Shown here in pieces: positions 1 to 8,029 of a stretch of 44,009 bases of DNA (positions are counted from its first letter, which is position 1; each line of letters opens with the position of its first letter). The stretch is from positions 727,817 to 771,825 of the forward strand of contig NZ_ML974130.1 in the NCBI RefSeq assembly GCF_004143485.2. Reading direction: 5' to 3'. A program made the translations under genes and the position numbers. This DNA comes from Halorussus amylolyticus. GTDB lineage: Archaea > Halobacteriota > Halobacteria > Halobacteriales > Haladaptataceae. Under the pieces are notes generated by a model. It did no database searches, was not told the origin of the DNA, and saw only the letters and a list, made by a program, of their open reading frames with translations.

Positions 1-80
1 GGCGCCGGGGGGGCCCTCCCGTGTTGGTGGTGGGGCCCCCCCCGCCCGGCGGCCCCCCCCGGGGGGCCCCCCCCGGCCGC
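1..80. other. G/C homopolymer block, probable sequence artefact
   Basis: The first 80 bases are almost entirely runs of G and C with no coding or regulatory sense. A matching block closes the window. Both look like low-quality or consensus-filler sequence at the ends of an assembled contig rather than genomic DNA. No promoter for the first gene can be read here. Confidence 0.75.
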
Positions 81-151
81 GCTCGGGTGGCGAACCGCCC
101 ACCGTGCCGCTTTCGGAACCACTATGCGCCGGGCGGGCAAAGCGCTCGCCC

Positions 152-1216
152 ATGAATCGGATTATCGGCGACCGCGACCTGTCCGACACCCCCTTCTCCC
201 CCGAACAAGCCCGCGAGGTGTACCGCGATATGGTACGCGCTCGCGCGTTCGACGAGCGCGCGCTCGCGCTCCAGCGCCGCGGGTGGATGAGCAGTTGGCC
301 GCCTTACCGGGGCCAAGAAGGGTCGCAGGTGGGCGCGGCCGCCGCGCTCGAAGACGACGACTGGCTGTTTCCGACGTATCGGTCGAACGCGATGCAAATC
401 GCGCGCGACGTGCCGATGAGCGACATTCTGCTCTTCCGGCGGGGTCGCCCCGAGTTCGAGTCGGGCCACGACGTGCCGAACTTCCCCCAAGCCGTGCCAA
501 TCGCGACCCAGATTCCCCACGCCGCGGGCGTCGGCATGGGAATCGACTACGCCCAGAGCGTGAAAGGCGACGACGGAAACGAGGCCGCGCTCTGTTACTT
601 CGGCGACGGCGCGACCAGCGAGGGCGACTTCCACGAGGGCCTGAACTTCGCGGGCGTCTTCGACTCGCCGGTCGTCTTCTTCTGTGAGAACAACGAGTGG
701 GCCATCAGCCTCCCGCGACACAAGCAGACCGCGAGCGATTCCATCGCGGTAAAGGCGCAGGCCTACGGCTTCGAGGGCGTGCAGGTGGACGGCAACGACC
801 CCCTCGCGGTCCGGGAGACGGTCGCGGAGGCGCTCGAAAGCGCGCGGAACGGCGACCCCGTGCTGGTCGAGAGCCTCACGTACCGCCAGGGCGCACACAC
901 CACCAGCGACGACCCGAGCCAGTACGAGGAGACCCGCGAGGAACTCCCGGAGTGGCGGACCGCCGACCCGCTCGAACGCTACGAGGAGTACCTCCGCGAG
1001 CAGGGCGCACTCGACGACGAGTTCGTGGAAGAAGTCGAAAACGAGACCGACGCCGAACTCGACGAAGCCGTCGAGCGCGCCGAGTCGGTCGAACCCGGCG
1101 ACCCCCACGACGTGTTCGACCGGGTGTACGCCGACCTGCCGCCGAACCTCCGCGACCAGAAGGCGTGGCTCGACTCGTTCCTGACCGACCACGACGTGCA
1201 GGAAGTAGACGACTGA
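152..1216 (+). CDS. Thiamine-diphosphate-dependent 2-oxoacid dehydrogenase, E1 alpha subunit
   Basis: This is the alpha subunit of a pyruvate or branched-chain 2-oxoacid dehydrogenase E1, which decarboxylates the 2-oxoacid on thiamine diphosphate and passes the acyl group to lipoyl-E2. The 354-residue length is normal. The ThDP/Mg signature GDGATSEGDFHE, followed by NNEWAIS, lies mid-protein, and a loop RQGAHTTSDDPS matches the flexible loop after it. The ATG at 152 is preferred because residues start to match the family shortly after it; an in-frame start at 104 lies next to artefactual sequence. No E1-beta, E2 or E3 gene follows: the next gene is convergent. Alpha normally precedes beta, so this is an orphan or a paralogue. 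Substrate is unknown. Confidence 0.9.
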   Translation: MNRIIGDRDLSDTPFSPEQAREVYRDMVRARAFDERALALQRRGWMSSWPPYRGQEGSQVGAAAALEDDDWLFPTYRSNAMQIARDVPMSDILLFRRGRPEFESGHDVPNFPQAVPIATQIPHAAGVGMGIDYAQSVKGDDGNEAALCYFGDGATSEGDFHEGLNFAGVFDSPVVFFCENNEWAISLPRHKQTASDSIAVKAQAYGFEGVQVDGNDPLAVRETVAEALESARNGDPVLVESLTYRQGAHTTSDDPSQYEETREELPEWRTADPLERYEEYLREQGALDDEFVEEVENETDAELDEAVERAESVEPGDPHDVFDRVYADLPPNLRDQKAWLDSFLTDHDVQEVDD

Positions 1217-1240
1217 GCGACAGCGCGTAGGCAGACCGTT

Positions 1241-1471
1241 CTAATCGAGCGCCATGTACGTCTTGGTGTCGGCCACCCCGTCCATCCCGGAGATGTCCGA
1301 GGACGACGCGTGAAGCACGTCGTACACCTCGTCGGCGTCGGCCTCCGCGATGATGTCGAACTCGCCCGCCACGACGTGGGCCTCGGAGATGTGGTCCAGC
1401 GTTCGAACCGATTCCAAGAGGTCTTCGGAGCGCCCGGCCGCGGTTTTCACCATGATAAACGCGTGAACCAT
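1241..1471 (-). CDS. Stand-alone Lrp/AsnC ligand-binding (RAM) domain protein
   Basis: A 76-residue protein made only of the effector-binding (RAM) domain of Lrp/AsnC regulators, with no helix-turn-helix. It begins MVHAFIMVKT and ends TYMALD, nearly the same as the protein at 2260-2490 (MVTAYVMVKA, TYIAMD), so the two are paralogues. The ATG at 1471 gives the same length as its twin; a T-rich box (gtttttct on the minus strand) lies about 30 nt upstream, which favours this start over an upstream one. RAM domains oligomerise and bind small ligands such as amino acids. The gene is divergent from the TrkA-like gene at 1554, which suggests a shared regulatory role. Role in ion transport is inferred from context only. 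Confidence 0.85.
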   Translation of the reverse strand: MVHAFIMVKTAAGRSEDLLESVRTLDHISEAHVVAGEFDIIAEADADEVYDVLHASSSDISGMDGVADTKTYMALD

Positions 1472-1553
1472 CGTACCGTGTGGTTCAGTACCATGCGAGA
1501 AAAACCTTTGGGGTGGAGTAACATTATTGAGTGCGTCCCGCGTAACGTGTGCC

Positions 1554-2258
1554 ATGCGATTCGTTATTATCGGCTCCGGACGGGTCGGACTCCGGACGGC
1601 CCGCGTCCTCCGCGACGAAGGTCACGAGGTCGTCCTCGTCGAGAGGGACCCCAACAAGGTCGAGCGCGCCCGCAACGACGACTTCGAGGTTATCGAGGGC
1701 GACGGCGCGACCGAGGCGGTGTTGGAGCAGGCCGACCTCGAAACCGCCGACGCGGTCGGCGCGCTCACCGGCGACCTCAACGTCAACTTCGCGGCGTGCA
1801 TGGTCGCGAAACACTACGGCTGTCGGACCATCCTCCGCATCGACGAGGACTACCGCGAGGACATCTACCGGAAGTTCGCCAGCGACGTGGACGAGGTGGT
1901 GTACCCCGAGCGACTGGGAGCCATCGGCGCGAAAAACGCCCTGCTCGGCGGGAACATCCGAGCCATCGCCGACATCGCCCAGAGCCTGCAGGTGGTCGAA
2001 CTCACGATTACCGACGACTCGCCGGTGAAGGGCTACTCCATCAGCGAACTCTCGACCCCGGCGAACTCCCGGATTCTGGCGTTCGGCAAGAAGGGCGAGC
2101 GGATGGGGATTCCGCTCTCGGACGACTCGCTCGAAGTCGGCGACCGACTCGCGGTGCTGGCCGATTTCGACGTGTTAGAGGACGTGCGACAGATTATCGT
2201 GGGCGACGCCGCCCGCGCGGACGGCGCGAAACTGACTGCGGACACCGGAGGCAACTGA
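1554..2258 (+). CDS. trkA: TrkA-family NAD-binding potassium uptake regulator
   Basis: A 234-residue cytoplasmic regulator with an RCK_N Rossmann domain (GSGRVG at residues 7-12, acidic residue at the end of the second strand for ribose binding) over about residues 1-130, followed by a TrkA-C (RCK_C) domain over about 145-225. Such proteins gate Trk/Ktr-type potassium channels in response to nucleotides. Potassium uptake is central to salt-in haloarchaea. The ATG at 1554 is chosen because the Rossmann strand MRFVIIGSG starts there and an AT-rich box (acattatt) lies about 30 nt upstream. The stop is one base before the start of the RAM-domain gene at 2260, so the two are probably cotranscribed. 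No membrane TrkH subunit is in the window. Confidence 0.9.
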   Translation: MRFVIIGSGRVGLRTARVLRDEGHEVVLVERDPNKVERARNDDFEVIEGDGATEAVLEQADLETADAVGALTGDLNVNFAACMVAKHYGCRTILRIDEDYREDIYRKFASDVDEVVYPERLGAIGAKNALLGGNIRAIADIAQSLQVVELTITDDSPVKGYSISELSTPANSRILAFGKKGERMGIPLSDDSLEVGDRLAVLADFDVLEDVRQIIVGDAARADGAKLTADTGGN

Positions 2259-2259
2259 C

Positions 2260-2490
2260 ATGGTTACTGCATACGTCATGGTCAAGGCGAACACGGGCGA
2301 GGCGGACCGACTCAAAAGCGAGATTCTCGACATCGACGGCGTGGCCGACGCCCACATCGTCGCGGGCGACGTGGACATCATCGCCAAACTCGACGTGGAT
2401 TCGCCCGCCGACGTGAAGGCTATCGCGGCCGACGGGATTCAGAACGTCCAGGGTGTCGAGGACACCCAGACGTACATCGCGATGGATTAG
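2260..2490 (+). CDS. Stand-alone Lrp/AsnC ligand-binding (RAM) domain protein, trkA-linked
   Basis: A 76-residue RAM domain without DNA-binding region, paralogous to the protein at 1241-1471 and of identical length. It starts one base after the trkA stop codon and must share its transcript. RAM domains form ring-like oligomers that sense small molecules, so a sensor or adaptor role for the TrkA protein is plausible but inferred. The conserved VAGDVDI segment near residue 38 corresponds to VAGEFDI in the twin. Confidence 0.85.
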   Translation: MVTAYVMVKANTGEADRLKSEILDIDGVADAHIVAGDVDIIAKLDVDSPADVKAIAADGIQNVQGVEDTQTYIAMD

Positions 2491-2503
2491 GAGCCACGGC
2501 GGG

Positions 2504-3043
2504 TCACAGCGGAGGTCCACCGGAGGGACTGTCCCCGTGCCCGCCCGAGTCGTCCTCGTCGTAGTTCTGTGTCGCTCGCTCCATCAGACTCGCCGCGGGG
2601 TCGCGGTAGTCGTATCCGGGAATGATTCCCTGCACCCACGTTCCTTCCACGTAATCCACGACGGCCTTGGCGTCCTCGGCCGCGCGCTCGGGGTCCGCGC
2701 GCTCGAACTCCACGGTCACGACCACCTCGTCGCCCTCGCGCTCGATTTCGGGCGGGGAGGCCGCGTCGGTCTCGACGACGGTGTGAGCGTCCGAGAGTCG
2801 GAGTTCGAGCGTCTCGAACCACCCGGTCTCGACGACTTCGGCGACGGTCTCGCCCTCGACCACCGCGTCGAGGACGGGCGTTCGGACGACGACACGGTAG
2901 TCGCGACCGTCCGACGCCGACTCGTCGTCTTCGGCGGTTACGACGCCTTCGAAGGGCGTCGTGGTCGTCTCGTACTCGCTGTCGTCGGTCTTCTCGAACG
3001 CCGGGTGCTGGCGGAAGGCTCGGTCGATGTTCTCGGCAGTCAT
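2504..3043 (-). CDS. Conserved haloarchaeal protein, possibly DUF5813 family
   Basis: A 179-residue acidic soluble protein without signal peptide or membrane segments. The ATG at 3043 begins MTAENIDRAF, after a low-complexity stretch that an upstream start would add. The sequence resembles a haloarchaea-restricted family I associate with DUF5813; I have no functional assignment. A Gly/Ser/Pro-rich tail closes the protein. It converges on the RAM gene at 2260-2490 with a 13-nt gap and stands alone otherwise. Confidence 0.7.
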   Translation of the reverse strand: MTAENIDRAFRQHPAFEKTDDSEYETTTTPFEGVVTAEDDESASDGRDYRVVVRTPVLDAVVEGETVAEVVETGWFETLELRLSDAHTVVETDAASPPEIEREGDEVVVTVEFERADPERAAEDAKAVVDYVEGTWVQGIIPGYDYRDPAASLMERATQNYDEDDSGGHGDSPSGGPPL

Positions 3044-3135
3044 TTGATTCTCGGTAGGTGATTCGGAGGAATGTGGGTTTCGACTGTGGTTTGGGCTTGG
3101 TCGGCCAATCAACGTCGGTGGAGTTGCAGTCTGTG

Positions 3136-3176
3136 ATGCGGTGCTGTTGCGGTTGCGGTGCGGTGCTGTTGCGCAC
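3136..3176 (-). repeat. Degenerate G/C-rich repeat related to the dispersed-repeat head
   Basis: The 14-mer gcggtgctgttgcg occurs twice here (3138-3151 and 3160-3173). Its complement resembles the cacagcaccgc core of the three dispersed-repeat copies at 3543, 12231 and 19015, so this may be a partial fourth copy in the opposite direction. It lies in the 311-base gene-free stretch 3044-3354 and carries no GCTAGC end. Confidence 0.4.
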
Positions 3177-3183
3177 TCAGCCA

Positions 3184-3338
3184 CTCACTGCGAGCGAACG
3201 CAGTGAGCGAGCAGGCCAAGGAACCCTCGACTGAGCAGCGAGGCGGCTTCGCCGCCTCGTCCGCGAGGGAGGGGGTGACGCAGGCTTTTTGGTCGAGCTT
3301 TTTATCGAGCGGCGGTCGCCGTCGGCGACCGCCGCTCG
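3184..3338. repeat. Cluster of three hairpins
   Basis: Three inverted repeats follow one another: 3184-3207 (9-bp arms, 6-nt loop), 3239-3259 (9-bp arms, ttc loop) and 3306-3338 (15-bp perfect arms, 3-nt loop). They fill the space between the protein at 2504 and the tRNA on the minus strand. The T-runs facing the tRNA (ctttttatt read on the minus strand, about 3340-3350) could serve as its terminator. No protein is predicted here. Confidence 0.7.
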
Positions 3339-3354
3339 CAATAAAAAGGTCGTA

Positions 3355-3439
3355 TGCGAGGGATGGGATTCGAACCCATGGACTCCTACGAGAGCGGGTC
3401 TTAAGCCCGCCGCCGTTGGCCAGGCTGGGCAACCCTCGC
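3355..3439 (-). tRNA. tRNA-Leu (anticodon UAA)
   Basis: An 85-nt type II tRNA. The acceptor stem pairs GCGAGGG (3439-3433) with CCCTCGC (3362-3356), followed by discriminator A as expected for leucine. The T arm carries GGTTCGAATCC. The anticodon stem GCGGG/CCCGC encloses the loop CTTAAGA, giving anticodon UAA. A long variable arm is present, as in Leu tRNAs. No intron is seen and CCA is not encoded. A T-rich run lies directly downstream on the minus strand. Confidence 0.95.
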
Positions 3440-3542
3440 GCGACTCGGGGTTGTCGGTTGGTCAAGAAGTGGGTTTCGGTATCGGAGACAGTTCTTAGGC
3501 CAGATTTCGGAATCGCGTATCGAATTGGAGTCACGGCGTGCA

Positions 3543-3634
3543 GCTAGCTACTCCCGATACCTATGAAAGACCGCACAGCACCGCGCCCCGTTCCTCCCCG
3601 CGTGCGAGCGCACAAGGCGCTCGCGGCGCGTCCT
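3543..3634 (+). repeat. Dispersed repeat with variable hairpin, copy A
   Basis: The head runs from GCTAGC through actcccgatac and accgcacagcaccgcg to cctccccgcgtgcg. It is followed by a hairpin (arms cgagcgc/gcgctcg at 3605-3611 and 3617-3623) and then gcggcgcgtcc. Copies B (12231) and C (19015) have the same head, in the same direction, with hairpins of different sequence. It sits in the gene-free stretch 3440-3932. Confidence 0.8.
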
Positions 3635-3771
3635 GCGCTGAAAGTCTCACCTGCTGACACGAGGGTTTAAATACGAAACCGAAACCAACTCGGAGTGGAC
3701 GTTTCGCGCGGTTGCGGGCAGATAGATAGCACCTCGGCTGTCACGGTCGATGACCTCGTAACCGCCAGTCC

Positions 3772-3913
3772 GACTAACCCGAAAGGGCTGAGCCCCACAA
3801 TGAACGACAGTGGTTCGTCTATCCACGAGACAGCGCGCCTACGGCGCGCACACCAATGTCTGTACCGCTCGGCGCAAAAAGGTGGGTCTTGACTAACCCG
3901 AAAGGGCTGAGCC
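3772..3913. repeat. Pair of identical 23-bp direct repeats
   Basis: An identical 23-mer beginning gactaacccgaaagg and ending ctgagcc occurs at 3772-3794 and 3891-3913, 119 bp apart, in the gene-free stretch 3440-3932. Each copy is followed within a few bases by an ATGA-containing stretch. There is no gene between them. Purpose unknown; a small RNA or the ends of a lost insertion are possible. Confidence 0.7.
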
Positions 3914-3932
3914 AAAACGATGAGCGCCTGCG

Positions 3933-4481
3933 CTACTCGTGGATTTCGACCGATTCGAGGATTACGTCTTCGCGGGGCTTGTCGTTTCGGCCGGTCTGGA
4001 CGTTCCCGATTTCCTCGACCACGTCCATCCCGTCGATGACCTCGCCGAAGACGGCGTGGCGGTCGTCGAGGTGCGGCTGGGCGTCGAGCGTGATGAAGAA
4101 CTGCGAGCCGTTGGTGTCGGGGCCGCTGTTCGCCATCGAGAGCTTGCCCGGTCCGTCGTGGCGGAGTTCGGGGTGGAACTCGTCTTCGAACTGGTAGCCG
4201 GGGCCGCCCCGTCCGGTGCCGGTCGGGTCGCCGCCCTGAATCATGAAGCCGTCGATGATTCGGTGAAAGAGCACGTCGTTGTAGAGCGCATCGCCTCGGA
4301 TTTCACCGGATTCGGGGTCCTCCCACGTGGTCGTGTCGGGCGCGGGGTCGTCGTTGGCGGCGGGGTCGTGTTCCGCCAGATTGACGAAGTTCTCGACCGT
4401 CGTGGGCGCGCGCTCGTCGAACAGTCGGACCTTGATGTCGCCGTGATTCGTGTGTAGCGTCGCGGTTAGCTCGTCTGCCAT
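3933..4481 (-). CDS. Peptidyl-prolyl cis-trans isomerase, cyclophilin type
   Basis: A 182-residue cytoplasmic cyclophilin that speeds proline isomerisation during protein folding. The single domain spans nearly the whole protein. The family signature is clear: FHRIIDGFMIQGGD with the catalytic Arg, then GSQFFIT and a tryptophan-free variant of the substrate groove. An extra acidic insertion of about 20 residues (near residues 35-60) is typical of halophilic versions. The ATG at 4481 is the only sensible start. It is divergent from the M14 gene at 4559 with 77 nt between them. Confidence 0.95.
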   Translation of the reverse strand: MADELTATLHTNHGDIKVRLFDERAPTTVENFVNLAEHDPAANDDPAPDTTTWEDPESGEIRGDALYNDVLFHRIIDGFMIQGGDPTGTGRGGPGYQFEDEFHPELRHDGPGKLSMANSGPDTNGSQFFITLDAQPHLDDRHAVFGEVIDGMDVVEEIGNVQTGRNDKPREDVILESVEIHE

Positions 4482-4558
4482 GGTTCCGGAAAGGGCATCC
4501 GGGTAGAAAACCCTGCCGGAGACCGCACATTGAACTGTCGCGCCCGAAAGGGACGCGT

Positions 4559-5521
4559 ATGGAACACACGACCGAGCGCGTCACCCTCGCCCGCCTCCCC
4601 TCGGGCGTCGAAATCGCGACGACAGTCCACACCTACGACGGCACCGACGACGGCCCGACCGTCTACGTGCAGGCCGCCCAGCACGGCCGCGAGGTGAACG
4701 GAACCGAGGCCCTGCGACGAGTCCACGACCACCTGCTCGACACGGACCTTGCCGGGCGAATCGTCGCGGTGCCGGTGGCCGACCCGTTGACCTTCGACCA
4801 CGTCTCGTACACGACGCCCGAACAGCTCGACAGCGTGAACCCCAACATGAATCGGGTCTGGCCGGGCGACCCCGAGGGCACGCTCCACGAGCGCATGGCC
4901 GCGAGCCTGTGGGAGTACGCGACCGACGCCGACGCCATCGTGGACCTCCACACCGGGAGTCCCAACTATCTGACCCACGTGGTGTTCATGGAAGGCGACG
5001 AGGAGTCCCGCGACCTCGCCGAAGCGTTCGGCACCGACCTCTTGCTCTCGGAGGAGGCCAACGACGACGCCGACGCCGAGTGGGCGGCCCGCGACTTCGG
5101 CGGGAAGCTCCGCGTCGCGGCGACAAACGAGGGAATTCCGTCCATCACGCCCGAGCTCGCCCACAGCAAGCAAATCGTGGAGGACGCGGTCGAGACCGGC
5201 GTCGTCGGGACGCTCAACGTCTTCCGTCACCTCGGTCTGCTCGACGGTCCGGTCGAGGAAAACGGCGACCGCGAACTCGCGCGAAATCACCTCGGACGCG
5301 TCACCGCCGACGACTCGGGGCTGTTCCGCGCGAGTCCCGACCACGCGATTGGCGACGAAGTCGAGGAAGGCGAGCATCTCGGCACGCTGTACGACCCGAC
5401 CACGTTCGAGGTGCTGCAGGAGGCCTGCGCCGACAGGGACGGCATCCTCTACTCGCTCGCCCAGGAGGCGACGGTGACCGCGGGCGGGACGCTGTTGAAC
5501 GTCGCGTGGCGGCGCGAGTAG
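4559..5521 (+). CDS. Succinylglutamate desuccinylase/aspartoacylase (M14) family protein
   Basis: A 320-residue zinc-dependent deacylase-like protein of the AstE/AspA branch of the M14 carboxypeptidase fold. The zinc ligands appear as HGREVNG (H42, E45) and DLHTG (H131), and ITPELAH near residue 203 supplies the catalytic Glu. A C-terminal beta barrel-like domain follows from about residue 240. Substrate is not predictable: members act on N-acyl amino acids or small amides. Single gene, divergent from the cyclophilin. A second, truncated member of the family is at the right end of the window. Confidence 0.85.
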   Translation: MEHTTERVTLARLPSGVEIATTVHTYDGTDDGPTVYVQAAQHGREVNGTEALRRVHDHLLDTDLAGRIVAVPVADPLTFDHVSYTTPEQLDSVNPNMNRVWPGDPEGTLHERMAASLWEYATDADAIVDLHTGSPNYLTHVVFMEGDEESRDLAEAFGTDLLLSEEANDDADAEWAARDFGGKLRVAATNEGIPSITPELAHSKQIVEDAVETGVVGTLNVFRHLGLLDGPVEENGDRELARNHLGRVTADDSGLFRASPDHAIGDEVEEGEHLGTLYDPTTFEVLQEACADRDGILYSLAQEATVTAGGTLLNVAWRRE

Positions 5522-5607
5522 TTCGATTCTTCGAACCGAGCAGTGAAACGCCTCACCAGATATACGAGAATAGACCTATCACACCGGCGGACTGAGAGTT
5601 CTTATCG

Positions 5608-6045
5608 ATGGGAACCGAACTTTCTCGCATGTCGGTATCTACAACTGCAACGAATTCACCCTCAGCGATGACGCGGTGGGTGCGCGGGCTGTGGGAGTAC
5701 TACCGGGAATACACGCACACCGCGGTCCACGCGGCGGCTACGGCGGCACTCACCGGATTCGGGCTACTCGCCTTCATCGACCCGCTGTTCGTCGTAATCG
5801 CGCTTGGTGCGTACGTCTTCCCGCCCGTCGCCTTGTACAGTCTCGGTACCGACGTCGGAACTCGGTCGTCTCCGGCCGCGGAAACCTCCGTCCGAGCGGA
5901 GTCCGGGACGAACGCTGACAGCGATTCGGACTCGGATACGGACACCGACGACGGAGACACTGACTCCGATGGCGACGACGGAGATAGCGACTCCGATGGA
6001 AAGGACGCCGATGCGGACGGCGCGGACGCCGATGCGGATGGATAA
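5608..6045 (+). CDS. Small membrane protein with Asp/Ser-repeat tail
   Basis: A 145-residue protein not recognised as a named family. Residues about 15-35 are a cytoplasmic-looking amphipathic part, followed by two hydrophobic segments (about 38-57 and 60-78), then a tail from about 95 to the end made almost only of Asp, Ser, Ala and Gly (DSDSDTDTDD, then DADADG). An in-frame ATG at 5629 lies about 28 nt after a box ttcttatcg and may be the true leaderless start, giving 138 residues. The tail should be extremely acidic and disordered. Confidence 0.7.
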   Translation: MGTELSRMSVSTTATNSPSAMTRWVRGLWEYYREYTHTAVHAAATAALTGFGLLAFIDPLFVVIALGAYVFPPVALYSLGTDVGTRSSPAAETSVRAESGTNADSDSDSDTDTDDGDTDSDGDDGDSDSDGKDADADGADADADG

Positions 6046-6088
6046 GAATCGGTTTCCGGACGGCCGTAACCGCGTATGTTAGCGTGCC

Positions 6089-7360
6089 TCAGTCGAAGCT
6101 CCGAACGGTCTCGGCGACGACCTCCACGCCGATGTCGAGCGAGTCCTCGTCGATGTCGAAGTACGCGGTGTGGTGGCCCGCGACGTTGCTCGCGCCGATG
6201 CCGATGTAGGTCGCCTTCCCGCCTTCTTCTTGAACGCGCCGAATGAGATACGAGGCGTCCTCGCTCCCGCCGAAGTCCTTGCGCTCGCGGACGTCTTCGA
6301 CGCCCGCGACGTTCGGAGCCGCGTCCATCACGCTCTCGACCACGTCGTCGTCGGCGACGAAGGTGGTCGTCTTGCCGTAGAGGCTTGTCGTCACGTCAAC
6401 GTCGTGCATTCCGGCGGCGTGTTCGAGGATGCGCTCGGCCTTTTCGAGCATGTACTCGTTGAGTTCGGCGGTCCGGCCCCGGACCTCGACGCGCATCGTC
6501 GCCTCCTCGGAGATGACGTTCTGGGCGTTCGGCGAGTGGACCCTGCCCACGTTGATTCGGGTCGTTCCCTTCTCGTGGCGCGGGATGGCGTAGAGGTTCT
6601 GAATCGCGGTCGCGGCGGCCTGGAGCGCGTTTCGCCCCTCGTTGGGTCGCCCGCCCGCGTGGGCGGGTTCGCCCTCGAACGTGGTATCGAGTTTGGCGTT
6701 CGCCAAGGGGCGCTCGTAGCTGGCGACCACGGTGCCGGTGTCGAGTCCGAGTCCGAGGTGGAGCGCGAGCAGGTAGTCCACGCCGACGAGGTGGTCGGTC
6801 TCGCTCATCGGCTTGCCGCCGCGACCGCCCTCCTCTGCCGGTTGGAAGAAGATTTTGAGCGTGCCGTCGAAGTCGCCGTTTTCGGCGAACTCGCGGGCGA
6901 TGCCGATACCGATGGCGGCGTGGCCGTCGTGGGCGCAGGCGTGCATCTCGTCGGGGTGGGCGCTTCCGAATCCTTCGCGGGCGGGCCGGTGGTCGTCGTC
7001 GGTCGCCTCCGAGCGCGCCAGCGCGTCGATGTCTACGCGAATCCCCACGGTCGGGCCGCTTCCGTCGCCGAACTCGCGCTCGGCGACGAGACCGGAGATA
7101 TCGCCCATCCGGTCGAGGTACTTCTCGGGCGCGCCCTCGTCTCGGGCGCGAGCTATCGCGGCCTCGATTTCGTCGTCGTCCGGGACGCCGAGGCGGGCGT
7201 CTTCGGCCACCGCGTCCGCGCCGAGATGCACGTCGTACCCCAGTTCGTCGAGTTCCTCGGCGAGAAGTGCGGTCGTCCGAAACTCCTTCCACCCGGCTTC
7301 GGGTCGGGCGTGAAGGTCGCGTCGAATCTCGGTCAGCGTCTGTTCGCGAAGGTCAGCCAT
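6089..7360 (-). CDS. M20-family amidohydrolase, AbgA-like
   Basis: A 423-residue metal-dependent amidohydrolase resembling subunit A of p-aminobenzoyl-glutamate hydrolase and related N-acyl amino acid hydrolases. The metal-binding motif MHACAHDGH (about residue 160) and the catalytic/metal PAEEGG (about 195) are intact. The C-terminal GIGASNVAGHH provides the last metal ligand. A dimerisation lid domain lies between about residues 235 and 340. An insertion near residues 50-85 before the catalytic domain is also seen in AbgA. The ATG at 7360 is preferred over one 48 nt upstream, which adds a low-complexity Pro-rich leader. No AbgB or AbgT partner is present, so the substrate is open. Confidence 0.85.
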   Translation of the reverse strand: MADLREQTLTEIRRDLHARPEAGWKEFRTTALLAEELDELGYDVHLGADAVAEDARLGVPDDDEIEAAIARARDEGAPEKYLDRMGDISGLVAEREFGDGSGPTVGIRVDIDALARSEATDDDHRPAREGFGSAHPDEMHACAHDGHAAIGIGIAREFAENGDFDGTLKIFFQPAEEGGRGGKPMSETDHLVGVDYLLALHLGLGLDTGTVVASYERPLANAKLDTTFEGEPAHAGGRPNEGRNALQAAATAIQNLYAIPRHEKGTTRINVGRVHSPNAQNVISEEATMRVEVRGRTAELNEYMLEKAERILEHAAGMHDVDVTTSLYGKTTTFVADDDVVESVMDAAPNVAGVEDVRERKDFGGSEDASYLIRRVQEEGGKATYIGIGASNVAGHHTAYFDIDEDSLDIGVEVVAETVRSFD

Positions 7361-7472
7361 GCCAGTACGAACGACGCCGTACGGACAAAGTGGTGGCGGT
7401 GTCGGCAATCGCGCGGATGGTCGAATCGCGAAGAATGGCGAAAAAGCGCAATCACAGAGGCCGCGTCCCGGA

Positions 7473-7733
7473 TTACTTGCGCGCCGTGGTGTACAGCAGC
7501 GGCGCGACCACGAGGAGCGCGATGCCGAGGAACTTGAACTGGAGCGGGGCCATGCTCGACGGCGTGACGACGAACAACAGCCCGAACGTAATTGCGTTCA
7601 ACGAGAGCACCTTTCGGGAACCGAGCGGGACGGCCGCCAGCACCGAAAGGACGAACAGCAGCAACAGCGCCTGACCGACGTTGTAGTCTATCAGGAAGTC
7701 GTCGATGAGGGGCAGTGGTACGAACTCGAACAT
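7473..7733 (-). CDS. Small three-segment membrane protein
   Basis: An 86-residue hydrophobic protein with three predicted membrane segments (about residues 18-36, 43-57, 63-80) and a basic C-terminus. Not recognised as a named family; small integral membrane proteins of this kind are common in haloarchaea. It lies upstream, on the same strand, of the amidohydrolase, with 112 nt between them. Confidence 0.7.
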   Translation of the reverse strand: MFEFVPLPLIDDFLIDYNVGQALLLLFVLSVLAAVPLGSRKVLSLNAITFGLLFVVTPSSMAPLQFKFLGIALLVVAPLLYTTARK

Positions 7734-7828
7734 CCTTGTTCGGAATTCGGCCCGAAATACCCTTTAAAGTTCCGCTATGCCGCGGTCGCTCGATACTTTC
7801 GCGAGAACCGAACGGTCGCCCCGTCGAG

Positions 7829-8029
7829 TCACTCGGCGCTTCCGTGAAAATCGAGCGGTCGAATCCAGATGTACCAGATGGCGACCATCGCGGTGAGATA
7901 GCCGGAGGCCCAGACCACACCACCGACTGCGGGGTAGCCCGCCGCACTCAGCGCGTAGTCGGCGAGTCCCGGCACGAACACGCCGATAGCGAGCGCGGCC
8001 CCGAATCGTACCTTTTCGGCTCGGCCCAT
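7829..8029 (-). CDS. Small two-segment membrane protein
   Basis: A 66-residue protein beginning MGRAEKVRF, with two predicted membrane segments (about residues 8-27 and 32-52) ending in a hydrophilic tail. The start at 8029 is chosen because the upstream in-frame extension to 8308 is Arg-rich, overlaps the AT-rich promoter region of the next gene and looks non-coding. Function unknown. It is followed on the same strand by the gene at 7473-7733, 95 nt away. Confidence 0.6.
   Translation of the reverse strand: MGRAEKVRFGAALAIGVFVPGLADYALSAAGYPAVGGVVWASGYLTAMVAIWYIWIRPLDFHGSAE

Noticed and set aside
3740..3800. C/D-box small RNA
   Set aside because: A CTGA and a loose ATGA are present, but there is no proper RUGAUGA box and no terminal stem; evidence is too weak.
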